64,000 bases of DNA from Candidatus Defluviilinea gracilis (GCA_016716235.1 JADJWS010000001.1:434001-498000), one strand, 5' to 3'. Counted from the stretch's first letter, positions 44,711-53,854 are shown. Numbers and translations: made by a program. Notes: generated by a model from the sequence alone, not told the origin.

Positions 44711-45196
44711 ATGAAAAAAATATCATGGGTCATTGCCGCCCTGCTGATTCTCATCCCTTCCATGTCGGCGCTTGCCAAGGGAGAATTCACCTACATCACC
44801 GTCAGCGGACCGGGCATCACCGGCGAACTGACCATCTCGAACCCCGTCTTGACTCAAAGCTTCTTTGCCTTTGGCGATTTTTCCAAAGGCGCGGTTGACG
44901 CGCCCGCCGATCCCGGCGAAGGCTACCAAATCATCCGCTCGTACGTGGTGAACAACAAAGAGGCGCCGTTCGACAGCCTGCAATATTATCCCTACACCGG
45001 GTATGTCTACTACAATGGTATAGGAGAGGGATCGTCCGAGTATGACAAGAAGTGGTTCTTAGCCGACCCGGCGGCGAAAGAGCCGTTCCTCTCCGCCCTC
45101 AAACAACGCGCCTTGTTGACGTGGCTTCCGCTGGCTGTGCTGGTTGTGATCCTCGTCGTGTTCTTTGTGGCGTATCGGAAAAAAGCAACTTCCTGA
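44711..45196 (+). CDS. Secreted/membrane protein co-transcribed with ctaA
   Basis: About 161 aa beginning 1 bp after the ctaA stop. A signal peptide (MKKISWVIAALLILIPSMSALA) precedes an external domain (EFTYITVSGPGITGELTISN in part, IIRSYVVNN, YYPYTGYVYYNGIGEGSSEYD in part). One C-terminal helix with a short basic tail (AYRKKATS) follows. The family is not recognised. The position suggests a role in oxidase assembly or heme handling, which is inference. Confidence 0.7.
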   Translation: MKKISWVIAALLILIPSMSALAKGEFTYITVSGPGITGELTISNPVLTQSFFAFGDFSKGAVDAPADPGEGYQIIRSYVVNNKEAPFDSLQYYPYTGYVYYNGIGEGSSEYDKKWFLADPAAKEPFLSALKQRALLTWLPLAVLVVILVVFFVAYRKKATS

Positions 45197-45211
45197 TTTT
45201 GCGAAAAACAT

Positions 45212-45451
45212 ATGAAGAAGAAATCTAAACTGAGCGATGAACTTCGTCCCGAATATGATTTGAAATCCTTGCTCAAAGGAGGTATGCGGGGCAAGTACGC
45301 GGCGCGTTACCGCGCGGGAACCAATATCGTGTTGCTGGAACCAGAAGTGGCAAAAGCTTTTCCGAATGAAAAAGCGGTAAACGAGGCATTGAAGTTGGTC
45401 ATGAAATTGAAAAAAGTCCAAGAAGAAGCCGGGCGATACACAACCAAGTAA
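45212..45451 (+). CDS. Small antitoxin-like protein
   Basis: A 79-aa basic protein (DELRPEYDLKSLL, GGMRGKYAARYRAGTNIVLLEP, FPNEKAVNEALKLVMKL; some in part). The form (KGGxRGKYxxRYxxGTNxVLLxPxVA) recalls small solitary antitoxin-like proteins common in bacteria. No toxin gene follows, since the IS lies 21 bp downstream and may have displaced it. The role is open. Confidence 0.6.
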   Translation: MKKKSKLSDELRPEYDLKSLLKGGMRGKYAARYRAGTNIVLLEPEVAKAFPNEKAVNEALKLVMKLKKVQEEAGRYTTK

Positions 45452-45543
45452 AAAAGAACTCCGAGAGCAAGCTGAACTGAACCCCTAAAAGCGGACACGA
45501 AAAGAAAGCCCTCCTGTGAGAAAATGGCACAGGAGGTGCTTTT

Positions 45544-45888
45544 ATGTCAGGTAAAAAAGGAATGAAATCGTATCCCGTGGAATTGAAGCTGGAGGCTGTG
45601 CGGCTCTACTATGAGGAGGGCAAAACACGAGCTGAGATTACGGAGTTGTTAGGGATTGCGAATGCATCGGCGGTGAAGGAATGGGGTCAGTTATATCGAC
45701 GCGGCGGAGTCAATGCCTTGAAGAAGCCGAAAGGGCGACCACGCAAGCGTGACAGTGAGCAATCCGAACTGGAACGTTTACGCATGGAGAACGCGCTGCT
45801 AAAAAAATTTCATACCGAATTGCGGAAAGAGGCGCTCGCGAAGCGCAATATCGGATTATCTATCACCAACGAGCACAATACCCCGTGA
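45544..45888 (+). CDS. IS3-family transposase OrfA
   Basis: 114 aa with a helix-turn-helix (LEAVRLYYEEGKTRAEITELL, partly shown; ASAVKEWGQLYRRGG) and a leucine-zipper tail (ELERLRMENALLKKF). An A7 run at 45801-45807 is a candidate -1 slip site to make OrfAB, since the -1 frame stays open from there into OrfB. The stop overlaps the OrfB GTG (GTGA). Confidence 0.88.
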   Translation: MSGKKGMKSYPVELKLEAVRLYYEEGKTRAEITELLGIANASAVKEWGQLYRRGGVNALKKPKGRPRKRDSEQSELERLRMENALLKKFHTELRKEALAKRNIGLSITNEHNTP

Positions 45889-46700
45889 AAGCGATGTGTG
45901 AGTTCTTTGGTGTTTCGCGAGCTGCCTACTATGCTTGGGTGGTCAAGCATGGGGAGGTTTGCGACCCAGATGCGAAACGCAAGCAATTGATCCAGGAAGC
46001 CTATGAGAAATCTCATAAGACCTATGGCTATCGTCGGATTACGTTATGGCTCCGCAAACACAAAGAAGTACAGATCAACTCGAAAGCGGTTTTGCGGCTC
46101 ATGAATAGGATGAACATTCGCTCAGTTGCCCGCCAACGCAAAATCTACAAGAAGGTGACTGAATTGGGCACATACCATCGCTATGAGAATGTGCTCAACC
46201 GCGAGTTCACAGCCTGCCAACCTAACCAAAAATGGGTCACCGATATTACCTATATTGCTACTCAACAAGGTTGGTGTTATCTATCCACGATCAAAGACCT
46301 GTACGACAACTTTATTGTAGCCCATGGCTGTGCGCTCACTCCTTCGGTGGCTCTGGTCCTGCGCACGGTGCGACAAGCCAAACAAAAAGAAAAAGTCACA
46401 GTTGGATTGATCCTGCACAGCGATCAAGGCGCGCAATATACCTCGCAGGACTATCATGATGTCCTGACAAAAGAATGTCAAATCACGCCTTCCATGTCAC
46501 GGCGGGGCAATTGCTGGGACAATGCTCCCATGGAAAACTTCTTTGGACACCTCAAAGAAGAGTACCTGCGACGCTTCAAAAAACCCACCTTTAAAGAAAT
46601 GGAGCAGCTCATTGACGAATACATCTACTTTTACAACTACGAGAGGATACAATTGAAAACTCGACAGACGCCTTTTGAAACCAGGTGCCTGTCGAGTTGA
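45885..46700 (+). CDS. IS3-family transposase OrfB (DDE integrase)
   Basis: 271 aa from GTG 45885. It is a DDE transposase of the rve type, with the first Asp in WVTDITYIA, the second in LILHSDQGAQYTS and the Glu in NCWDNAPMENFFGHLKEE. The triad is complete. The frame is open upstream of the GTG with family-like residues (YRIIYHQRAQYP), which supports production as an OrfAB fusion by -1 frameshift. The HTH_21-like N-terminus (GVSRAAYYAW) is present. Confidence 0.9.
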   Translation: MKAMCEFFGVSRAAYYAWVVKHGEVCDPDAKRKQLIQEAYEKSHKTYGYRRITLWLRKHKEVQINSKAVLRLMNRMNIRSVARQRKIYKKVTELGTYHRYENVLNREFTACQPNQKWVTDITYIATQQGWCYLSTIKDLYDNFIVAHGCALTPSVALVLRTVRQAKQKEKVTVGLILHSDQGAQYTSQDYHDVLTKECQITPSMSRRGNCWDNAPMENFFGHLKEEYLRRFKKPTFKEMEQLIDEYIYFYNYERIQLKTRQTPFETRCLSS

Positions 46701-46783
46701 CCGGGCGGGCTTTCTTTTTTTGTCTTGTCTATTGGGTGCAGTCTAAGCCTCGGAGTTCTTTCATCATACGGCAACTGTACTCT

Positions 46784-48844
46784 TTATCTCAACACGAACA
46801 TATCCGTCTTTTCGTCGTACGCCAGAATACTCACCTGTCCCTTTTCAAAATTCACTTCGCCCGAAAACGCCAATCGGTATTCATCTGAATCATCTTTGAT
46901 AAATACTTCCACGAGGCGCGTTCCAGAGTCCACTTCGACGAACTCGAGCGCGGCGATGCGCCCATTGCCGCTGACGCCGGTCGGTTTGAAGACATCTTCG
47001 AAGACGGTCTCGCCGTCAATGACAACGCGCACGCTCATGGGGTAATGCGTGCCGCCGAAGATCTTCTCCGGGTCGGCGCCTTCGGGCAGGGTGATTCCCT
47101 CGGGGATTTCGGCAAGTTCCACCTTGCCTTTCGCATCCACCGCAATGCGCAAAGCGGATTCGTCCGCCGCCGCCATTCCCGTGCGGATGTCCAACGGCAG
47201 GGCGAGCGCAAACAAGCCCAACAACAAAACTGTGCCAAGCAATCCGCCCACCAGCGACGGCGCAAGTTTGTTGCGTTGCTTGATCTCCGGCAGGATCGGT
47301 TGAGGTTTATTTTTCTGACCCGCCTCGCTATGCAACTCATCGAGCAGTTTTTCCACAGGCTTCGGGTCGGTCGGCGTGGCTTCCAGCCAATGCAACCCTT
47401 CCCCCACCAACGCGGGACGATTGTTTAACCGATTCAGAATCGAATAGGCGTCTTCACGGTTCACATTGTCGTAGTATGGAGACGACAACAGCACAACGTC
47501 GCGCGCGCCTTCGTTTGGCAGGGACTTGATCCAATCGATGTTGACCGCGCCAATGCTCGGCAACACCGCTGTGACGACCCGCGCCGAATCCTCCGACCCC
47601 CAATCTGTCACGCCGACTGAGGCTTTCTCCTCATTGACGTTTAACTTCGCGGGCAAGCCGCCCAGCGTTTGGGTTCGCTGGCTGGCAAACAACACCGTCA
47701 CGGGATGCCCGTCTTTCACTTCGCGTTTCAGCGCGCCCTTCACCACGCCAAAGACCTGCTCGCCGTTATAGCCGCCTTTCAAATCCAACGCGTCGACCGG
47801 GCACGCGCCCACACAGATCCCGCAAGCCGTGCATTGACTCGCATTCACCACCGCCAGCTTCGGGTATCCCGAATCGTCGTTTCGTTCCACCATACGGATG
47901 GCATCATACGGACAATCGGTATAACACAGCGTGCAACCCGTGCATTTCGCGTCGGTGACGATCGCGGGACCATTGTCACGACCGGAGGCAAGCCACGGGA
48001 GGAAGAACAGGCTCCCCACAAGCAGGATCGCCAATCCCCAAAAGATGACGTTCCCCCACATATCCGTTAGAGGCAGAAGGATGAGATACAGGCTGTCCAC
48101 CGGCACCGATTCGACCATGCGATTGAGATCGGCGGGCTGATACGACATGGCGGGCTTAATCAACGAAAGGACGATCAGCCCAACCAACGCCTGAAACGCC
48201 GCCCAGCGCGGAGTCCACCAGCGGGCGCGCGAGAGGCGCAAACTGTGAATATTGATGGCAAAAAACGCAATGAGCGGCACGAACAAATGCAGGAACAGGA
48301 TGATGACGAAGTTCGAAAATGTGCGCGAGGCGAGGTCGGTCGAGATATACGTCAGACCGGAATAGCCCGCGATATTTTTCATCATGAATTCGGTCATCCA
48401 TTGGGCGCGCTCGTCCCAGATCATCCAATAGCCGAACGTGCCGGTCAGCCACACCATCGCCAACATGATCCAGCCGCTCGTCCACGCCAGCCAGCGCGGA
48501 CCCCAGAAACGGTCGCCCAAAAACATGCGGCACAAGTGCAGGACGATGAGGATGATCATCGCGTCGGAGGCGTAGCGATGCACACTGCGGATCAACGAGC
48601 CGTACCAGGTGGAACTGATCTTCGCCACCGTATCGTACGCCACTTCCGCGCCGGGGCGATAGAAAAGAGTCAGGTACGCGCCGGTGGCGATCAACACCAC
48701 CAACATAAAGATCGTGAGCGTGCCGAGATGATGGAACGGATTGAAATCCGATTTGACGAAGCGGCTGACGACCCCCTCCACAGAGATCCAACCTTTTTCA
48801 AAGGCGCGTATGAAGCGCCGTTCAGAATAGAGTTTTTTAGTCAT
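46784..48844 (-). CDS. Cytochrome b / 2[4Fe-4S] / MvhD-like fusion protein
   Basis: About 686 aa from MTKKLYSERRF. The N-terminal ~300 residues are a cytochrome b/b6 N-type membrane domain with heme His in SVHRYASDAMI and VLHLCRMF and later FLHLFVPL and NIHSLRLS. Two ferredoxin motifs follow (CTGCTLCYTDCP, CTACGICVGACP). Next is a ~110-residue MvhD/FlpD-like stretch (PVTVLFASQR, GARDVVLLSSPYYDNVNREDAY) without its Cys set. A late helix and an external domain finish the protein. It could move electrons between a quinone pool and Fe-S clusters. The partner is unknown. Confidence 0.75.
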   Translation of the reverse strand: MTKKLYSERRFIRAFEKGWISVEGVVSRFVKSDFNPFHHLGTLTIFMLVVLIATGAYLTLFYRPGAEVAYDTVAKISSTWYGSLIRSVHRYASDAMIILIVLHLCRMFLGDRFWGPRWLAWTSGWIMLAMVWLTGTFGYWMIWDERAQWMTEFMMKNIAGYSGLTYISTDLASRTFSNFVIILFLHLFVPLIAFFAINIHSLRLSRARWWTPRWAAFQALVGLIVLSLIKPAMSYQPADLNRMVESVPVDSLYLILLPLTDMWGNVIFWGLAILLVGSLFFLPWLASGRDNGPAIVTDAKCTGCTLCYTDCPYDAIRMVERNDDSGYPKLAVVNASQCTACGICVGACPVDALDLKGGYNGEQVFGVVKGALKREVKDGHPVTVLFASQRTQTLGGLPAKLNVNEEKASVGVTDWGSEDSARVVTAVLPSIGAVNIDWIKSLPNEGARDVVLLSSPYYDNVNREDAYSILNRLNNRPALVGEGLHWLEATPTDPKPVEKLLDELHSEAGQKNKPQPILPEIKQRNKLAPSLVGGLLGTVLLLGLFALALPLDIRTGMAAADESALRIAVDAKGKVELAEIPEGITLPEGADPEKIFGGTHYPMSVRVVIDGETVFEDVFKPTGVSGNGRIAALEFVEVDSGTRLVEVFIKDDSDEYRLAFSGEVNFEKGQVSILAYDEKTDMFVLR

Positions 48845-48895
48845 CGGTTCCTTTGTATCGTTAATGGTTTCAAGTAGCAATTTCGCCCAGCAGAC

Positions 48896-51286
48896 TCACG
48901 ATTCGACCACCGGGGTTTCTTCGGTCAATAATGGAAATCTATTCATCTTCATCGCATTCGACGTGACGAAGATACTGCTCGCCACCATCGCAAACGCGGA
49001 AAACACAGGTTGCAACAGCCCAGCCATCGCAAGCGCAACACCGACGATGTTGTACACCACAGCCCAGCCGAGGTTTTGCCGCACGCGCCGCATCGCCTCG
49101 CGCGACAGATCGAACAGCCACGGGATCACGCGCAGATCGTCGCGCATCAACACAATGTCGGAGGCGGAACGAGCCACATCCGCGCCGTGATTCATCGCCA
49201 AGCCCACCGTCGCCGAGGCGAGCGCGGGTCCATCGTTAATTCCATCGCCGACCATCGCGGCATTCTCGGCGAGCCGCTTCATTTTTTCATCGGGCGTCAG
49301 CGCCGCTTGCACAGGGATTCCCAACACACTCTGCCAGCGTTCGCCCGCGCTTAACTCATCGCCGGTCAACACGCCGAGGGCTAACCCGCGCGATTGCAGT
49401 TGATTCAAAACCTCGCTGGATTCATCGCGGATGGTTTCATCCAAAGACAGGATGCCGCGGACTTGCCCTTCCCACCCCGCATAGACGACGACGCGCCCCG
49501 CTTCTTTCCACGCCTCAGCCTGGTCGCCGATTTCGTCCGGCATCTCCAACCCTTCGGCAAACATCAGGCGAGAAGAGCCGATTGTAATTTGGTAATTGGT
49601 ACTTGGTAATTTTCCTGTCACGCCAAACGCGGGAATGGCTTTGAACGATTCAGGCTTGATGAGTTCAACTTGATTCGCTTTGGCATACTCCACGATCGCC
49701 TTCGCCAGCGGGTGTTCGGATTCATTCTCGATAGAAGCAACCACTTCCAAAAACCACTTTCCACTTTCCACTTTCTTATTCGATTCATCTTTTCCCAAAA
49801 ACACACCATGCACTTTCATCGGCAGTTGAGTCAAAGTTCCCGTTTTGTCGAAGAAGACCCGATTCACTTTCGCCAGTCGTTCGAGCGCGGCGGCGCTTCG
49901 CAGGATCACGCCCGATTCGGCGGCGCGTTGGAGCGAGAGCCAAAGAGTCAACGGTGTGGCAAGCCCCAACGCGCACGGGCAGGCGATCAGCAACACAGAT
50001 AGGGCGACGATCAATCCCTTTTCCGCGCCGCCGATGTGACTCCACACGAGGAACGCGATTGCGGCAAGCGTCAACGCGGCGGGCGTCATCCACGCGGAGA
50101 GTTTGTCCACCGTTCGTTCGAGCGGAGAACGCGCCCACAACGCCTCGTGAAGCAGGCGTCCGATCTGACCGGCCATGGTCGACTCTCCAACAGCCGTGGC
50201 GATCACTTCAAAACTGCCGTCCAGGCTGATCGTCCCGGCTTTGACCACGTCGCCTGCTCGGTGAGTCACGGGTTTGGGTTCGCCGGTCAGCAACGACTCG
50301 TCCACATCGCCCTCCCCGGTGGCGATCAAACCGTCCACCGGGAAACGTCCGCCGGGCTTCGCGCGGACGCGCATGCCGGGTTTGAGATCGGCAACACTCA
50401 CTTCCTTATCCGCTTCACCGGTGACAACCCAAGCGGTCTCTGGAATTTGTTCGAGCAATTTCATCACCGCGGTGTTACTCGATTTATGCGCTTGCATTTC
50501 AAGCCAACGCCCCACTGAAACTAAAAAGATGAGCATGGTAGCGGTGTCGAAATACAGCCCGCCATGACCCACGATCAAATTGCGGACGGATAAGCCGAAC
50601 GCCGAAAACGTTCCGATCATGATGAGGGTGTGGATGTTGGGTTGCCCACGCAGTAAACTCGCAAAACCCGCGCGCAGAATGGGCAAGCCAAGCAGAAGCA
50701 ACACGGGGATGCTTGTGACCATCATCATCACTTGGAAGAAATCGACGAGCGGTTGCGATTCGGGCGTTGCCCAGTTGAAAATTTCGCGCGCGTAGATCCC
50801 CGCGCCCACGATCATGTCGTGCAGTACCATCACGCCGCCGATGAGCAGGCTTGTGAAAAACGCATCTTCCTCATCGTAGGGTTTTTCGTCGGGAAGCGTG
50901 GCTCGATAACCGAGCGAGCGGATCCGTTTTTTGAGCGTTTTGGGATTGGTGATCGCGCCATCGAACGTGATGTTGGTTTGCCCCTGAATAAAACTTGTTT
51001 CAGCGTTCACCACTCCTTTGGTCCGTTTGAGTTGTTCACTGACCAGCCACGCGCACGAGGAACACCACATCCCATTGAGGCTGAGGGTGATCGTTTCAGC
51101 GTTTTCCGCGCTCGCCGTTTTCGTCACGGGCGTTGATGGAGACTCTGCCAGCAATGCCGCCACTTCTCTGCATGAGGGACAGCAGAAGATGTCTCCTTGC
51201 TCGTTGGTGAGCGGATGCAGGGTGGTCAATCCGCACAGGGAGCAGGTGGAGAGTAGTTGCGTGGTGGGGTAGTTGGCGAGTTGCAT
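48896..51286 (-). CDS. Copper-transporting P-type ATPase, CcoI/FixI-like
   Basis: A 796-aa P1B ATPase. The N-terminus has a Cys-rich segment (CSLCGL ... CCPSCREV) as in CcoI, then a heavy-metal domain (NGMWCSSCAWLVSEQ). Seen further: the transport motif IACPCALG, the phosphorylation site DKTGTLT, ESEHPLAKAI and VGDGINDGPAL. CcoI-type pumps export Cu for the copper centres of heme-copper enzymes, which fits the gene cluster. Two low-complexity repeats lie in frame in the cytoplasmic loop (49741-49775 giving KKVESGKW; 49585-49614 giving TNYQIT). It starts inside a repeat region. Confidence 0.9.
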   Translation of the reverse strand: MQLANYPTTQLLSTCSLCGLTTLHPLTNEQGDIFCCPSCREVAALLAESPSTPVTKTASAENAETITLSLNGMWCSSCAWLVSEQLKRTKGVVNAETSFIQGQTNITFDGAITNPKTLKKRIRSLGYRATLPDEKPYDEEDAFFTSLLIGGVMVLHDMIVGAGIYAREIFNWATPESQPLVDFFQVMMMVTSIPVLLLLGLPILRAGFASLLRGQPNIHTLIMIGTFSAFGLSVRNLIVGHGGLYFDTATMLIFLVSVGRWLEMQAHKSSNTAVMKLLEQIPETAWVVTGEADKEVSVADLKPGMRVRAKPGGRFPVDGLIATGEGDVDESLLTGEPKPVTHRAGDVVKAGTISLDGSFEVIATAVGESTMAGQIGRLLHEALWARSPLERTVDKLSAWMTPAALTLAAIAFLVWSHIGGAEKGLIVALSVLLIACPCALGLATPLTLWLSLQRAAESGVILRSAAALERLAKVNRVFFDKTGTLTQLPMKVHGVFLGKDESNKKVESGKWFLEVVASIENESEHPLAKAIVEYAKANQVELIKPESFKAIPAFGVTGKLPSTNYQITIGSSRLMFAEGLEMPDEIGDQAEAWKEAGRVVVYAGWEGQVRGILSLDETIRDESSEVLNQLQSRGLALGVLTGDELSAGERWQSVLGIPVQAALTPDEKMKRLAENAAMVGDGINDGPALASATVGLAMNHGADVARSASDIVLMRDDLRVIPWLFDLSREAMRRVRQNLGWAVVYNIVGVALAMAGLLQPVFSAFAMVASSIFVTSNAMKMNRFPLLTEETPVVES

Positions 51287-51385
51287 GGGTGTGTGTTATG
51301 TGGTGCGAGTTGCAAGGTACAAGTTACGTGATACGAGTTACGGGATACGTGTCTACTTGTTTACGTGGTTACCTATATACATCCT
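51287..51385. repeat. Low-complexity TACGTGATACGAGTTACGGGA-type repeat
   Basis: Degenerate units (GTACAAGTTACG, TGATACGAGTTACG, GGATACGTG, TTTACGTGGTTACC) fill the gap between the DsbD_2-type gene and the copper ATPase gene. Confidence 0.65.
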
Positions 51386-52051
51386 TTACCATACCATCAT
51401 CTCACCGATCATCAGATGGTCTACCCAGCCGATCACTGCAAACCCGCGCATGGCAAATTGAAAGCCGAAGAGCATCATGACGAAGGCGGCGAGTCCGCGC
51501 GACCAGATGCGCGAGTGAGTTTTATTGGCGAGCCATTTTACTGCGAATAAACTGGGAACAGTGGCAATGCCGAAGACAAGCATGTTGAGCGCGCCAAAGA
51601 CAGCCGACTTGGATGCGATCGCCGTCACTAGCGCGGTGAGGACCAAGCCGCACGGGAGGAGTCCCCAGAGGAGGCCGAGCAGGTAAGAGGTCGGGAGCGA
51701 AGCGGTTTTGAAGGCGCGGATGGCGCGTCCCCAGCGTTGAGTCAAAGAAGAGAATAAAAGTTCGGGCGAGGCAGTTAATCCAATAAATGCGGATGCCATG
51801 TAAAAGGCGACGAGGGCAAAGAGGATCGAAAGCGCGGCTTGCAGTTTGTCGAGCGACCAGAGGGCTTGACCAAAGGCGCCGAAGATCAAGCCGAGAACCG
51901 AGTAGGTGGTGATACGCCCGGCGTGCGCAAGCGCCCAGGCGACTTTATTTTGAAATACGGGCTGGCGGTCGAATAGAATCACAACAGCGCTGCACATCCC
52001 CACACAGTGACCCAGACTGCCTAACAAGCCCAACAGCAACGAAGCCAACAT
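51386..52051 (-). CDS. DsbD_2/TauE-like membrane protein of oxidase clusters
   Basis: A 221-aa protein with six helices. GSLGHCVGMCSAVV at the N-terminus and GLLWGLLPCGLVLTAL at the fourth helix are marks of the cytochrome-biogenesis/urease-accessory membrane family (annotated as sulfite exporter TauE/SafE or DsbD_2). Such proteins sit beside CcoI-like ATPases and are linked to copper delivery or to thiol transfer. It is upstream of the ATPase in the same direction, and a terminator separates it from the heme-copper genes. Confidence 0.8.
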   Translation of the reverse strand: MLASLLLGLLGSLGHCVGMCSAVVILFDRQPVFQNKVAWALAHAGRITTYSVLGLIFGAFGQALWSLDKLQAALSILFALVAFYMASAFIGLTASPELLFSSLTQRWGRAIRAFKTASLPTSYLLGLLWGLLPCGLVLTALVTAIASKSAVFGALNMLVFGIATVPSLFAVKWLANKTHSRIWSRGLAAFVMMLFGFQFAMRGFAVIGWVDHLMIGEMMVW

Positions 52052-52084
52052 TGTTTACCGCAAATGTACAAATATACACGAGAA

Positions 52085-52118
52085 AACTTCGGAGGTCTTG
52101 CGACCTCCGAAGTTTTTT
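52085..52118. terminator. Terminator after the heme-copper subunit I gene
   Basis: Perfect 13-bp arms AACTTCGGAGGTC / GACCTCCGAAGTT, with T runs on both sides. It splits the heme-copper operon from the DsbD_2-ATPase genes. Confidence 0.8.
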
Positions 52119-52126
52119 GATTCAAA

Positions 52127-53854
52127 CTATCGGATGAACCACGTGCGCCCGAGGAGCCACCAATTTGTCAGATAGTAGACCGCAAACCAAACGAGGAAGG
52201 CAATGACCAATACAAAAGAGCCTTTCGGTTGATTTTGCTTGCTTTCCATATCGTGTTCGGTCAACTTCGTGGATTCAAGCACGGGGTTGTTGTCGCCGGA
52301 AACGAGGAGCAGTTTGCTCGCTTCGAGGCGCGGGCCGGTGAGGATGGAGGTCAGCACGATGGCGACGTACATGATGCCGCCGATGACCGCAATGATCGCG
52401 CCGATGCCGAAGATGGCAAGCGATAACTCAATGGTGCCGGGGACGACGCCAGCGAAGGTGATGTCCCAGTTGCGGCGCGAAACGCCTTGCAAGCCGCTGA
52501 CGATCATGCCAAGGGAGACGAGGAGCATGCCAAAGCCAAACACATAGGGTTGCCAGACCGCCCACTTCTTGAGTTTCAGTTCCTTGCGGAAGATGAGCGG
52601 GATCACATAGTAGGTGAAGCCCATGAAGGCGGTTGTCGTTCCAGATACCACTGTGGCGTGGAAGTGACCCGGCAAGCGCATGGTGTTGTGAACCAGCAGG
52701 TTGATTTGCTCGGTGCCGATCACCACGCCGGTCACTCCGCCGATCCAGCCGAACATGACCATGGAAACGACCAGGGCGGCGAAGCCCGGTTCGCCCCACG
52801 GGGCGTTACGGAGCCAGCCAAACAAGCCTTTTCTGAAACCTTTGGCGCGCAACGCAACTTCCAACGCGGCGGGGATGGAGAACGCGTGCATCATCGAACC
52901 AAGCACGGCGAGGTACATAGCGTAGGAGGTGTTGACCGCCTTCCACGAGAACGACAGACCCGGGTCCACCAGCAAGTGGTGAGCCGAACCTAAGTTAATG
53001 AAGAACAGGTACAACACGAACGCAAGACGCGAGAACTTTTCGTTCACCGGGCGAATGCCAACGGTGATCTGAGCAAGCGAATACCAGATCGAGATCATCG
53101 CCGCGAGGTTCACTTGTTGAGCAGGATGCCCGAAACCCCAGAAGAAGTTGCGGTAGATACCCGGATCAAAACTAGGAAGCACGCCCAACGACCAGAGGAA
53201 CGCCGGCACAACCGCCGCCGCGCCTTGAAGCAGGGTGTAGGTCGCCAGAATGGCGGCGGTCATGAAACCAAAAGCCACAAGCGGCAACGAACCTTCAAAA
53301 CGCTTTTCGCGTTTGGCGACCACAATGTTGATGAAGAAGGTGATCACCGCGATCAACGCCCCGACCGCGAACAGAATATAACTCAAGTAGAACAAGGGAC
53401 TGGCTTTGAGCGGCAGGTAGGCTGTATATGCCACGGTGTTCTTCGCGTCGAACAACACGACGAAATTCGCCATCAGCCCGCCGACGGTCATGAGGATGAA
53501 ACCGAGCCAGGCGGCTTTGGGCGCGGCGTGCCGCGCATTGAGTAACACGGTCGAACCGAAGTGCAAGCCTGCCATCTCGAAAAAGACCATCCAGGCAATG
53601 AGCATGTCGATGCCGTGGAGGGTTAGCAAGCGATAGAACCAGGTAGCATCCAGCAGGTGGATCGCCTGCCAGCGCGTGAGCGCGATCAACAGCGCGGCGA
53701 TCCCGCCGAGGGTCAAGGTGACGACCGCCATCACCGCGTTGGCGATGATCAGGCGTTCGGCGTGCATATCCACTTTTAGGGTGAGGACCGGGCAGGTGCG
53801 ATAGTCGTCCTTCGAGTCCTTCGCCCAAGGGAATGTAGGCGCAAGAGTTGCCAT
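52127..53854 (-). CDS. Heme-copper enzyme subunit I, B-family; NO reductase rather than oxidase possible
   Basis: About 575 aa from MATLAPTFPW, with thirteen or so helices. The metal ligands are present: the low-spin heme His in LTLHGIDMLIAW and PGHFHATV, the CuB His in FGHPAQQVN (~53110-53140) and SAHHLLVDPG, and the high-spin heme His in GHFH. In oxygen reductases of this family the first CuB motif is HPxVY and its Tyr is cross-linked to His. Here the sequence is HPAQQVN, so the Tyr is missing. This is known from NO-reductase relatives of the superfamily (eNOR-like). The AGGAGAA ribosome binding site is good. Oxidase activity without the Tyr is unlikely, but a displaced Tyr was not excluded. 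Confidence 0.82.
   Translation of the reverse strand: MATLAPTFPWAKDSKDDYRTCPVLTLKVDMHAERLIIANAVMAVVTLTLGGIAALLIALTRWQAIHLLDATWFYRLLTLHGIDMLIAWMVFFEMAGLHFGSTVLLNARHAAPKAAWLGFILMTVGGLMANFVVLFDAKNTVAYTAYLPLKASPLFYLSYILFAVGALIAVITFFINIVVAKREKRFEGSLPLVAFGFMTAAILATYTLLQGAAAVVPAFLWSLGVLPSFDPGIYRNFFWGFGHPAQQVNLAAMISIWYSLAQITVGIRPVNEKFSRLAFVLYLFFINLGSAHHLLVDPGLSFSWKAVNTSYAMYLAVLGSMMHAFSIPAALEVALRAKGFRKGLFGWLRNAPWGEPGFAALVVSMVMFGWIGGVTGVVIGTEQINLLVHNTMRLPGHFHATVVSGTTTAFMGFTYYVIPLIFRKELKLKKWAVWQPYVFGFGMLLVSLGMIVSGLQGVSRRNWDITFAGVVPGTIELSLAIFGIGAIIAVIGGIMYVAIVLTSILTGPRLEASKLLLVSGDNNPVLESTKLTEHDMESKQNQPKGSFVLVIAFLVWFAVYYLTNWWLLGRTWFIR

Larger units (their letters stand above)
45473..46745 (+). mobile_element. 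IS3-family insertion sequence
   Basis: A 1273-bp element. The left end TGAACTGAACCCC and the right-end complement TAGACTGCACCC begin imperfect inverted repeats that extend ~40 bp (inner shared AAAGAAAGCCC). Flanking AGC (45470-45472 and 46746-46748) is a 3-bp target duplication; with the right end one base shorter it is AAGC, 4 bp. The ends resemble the IS150 subgroup. Both ORFs are intact, so it may be active. Confidence 0.85.

Noticed and set aside
43612..44790. 392-codon minus-strand frame
   Set aside because: Antisense of ctaA. The translation is low-quality and full of charged runs.
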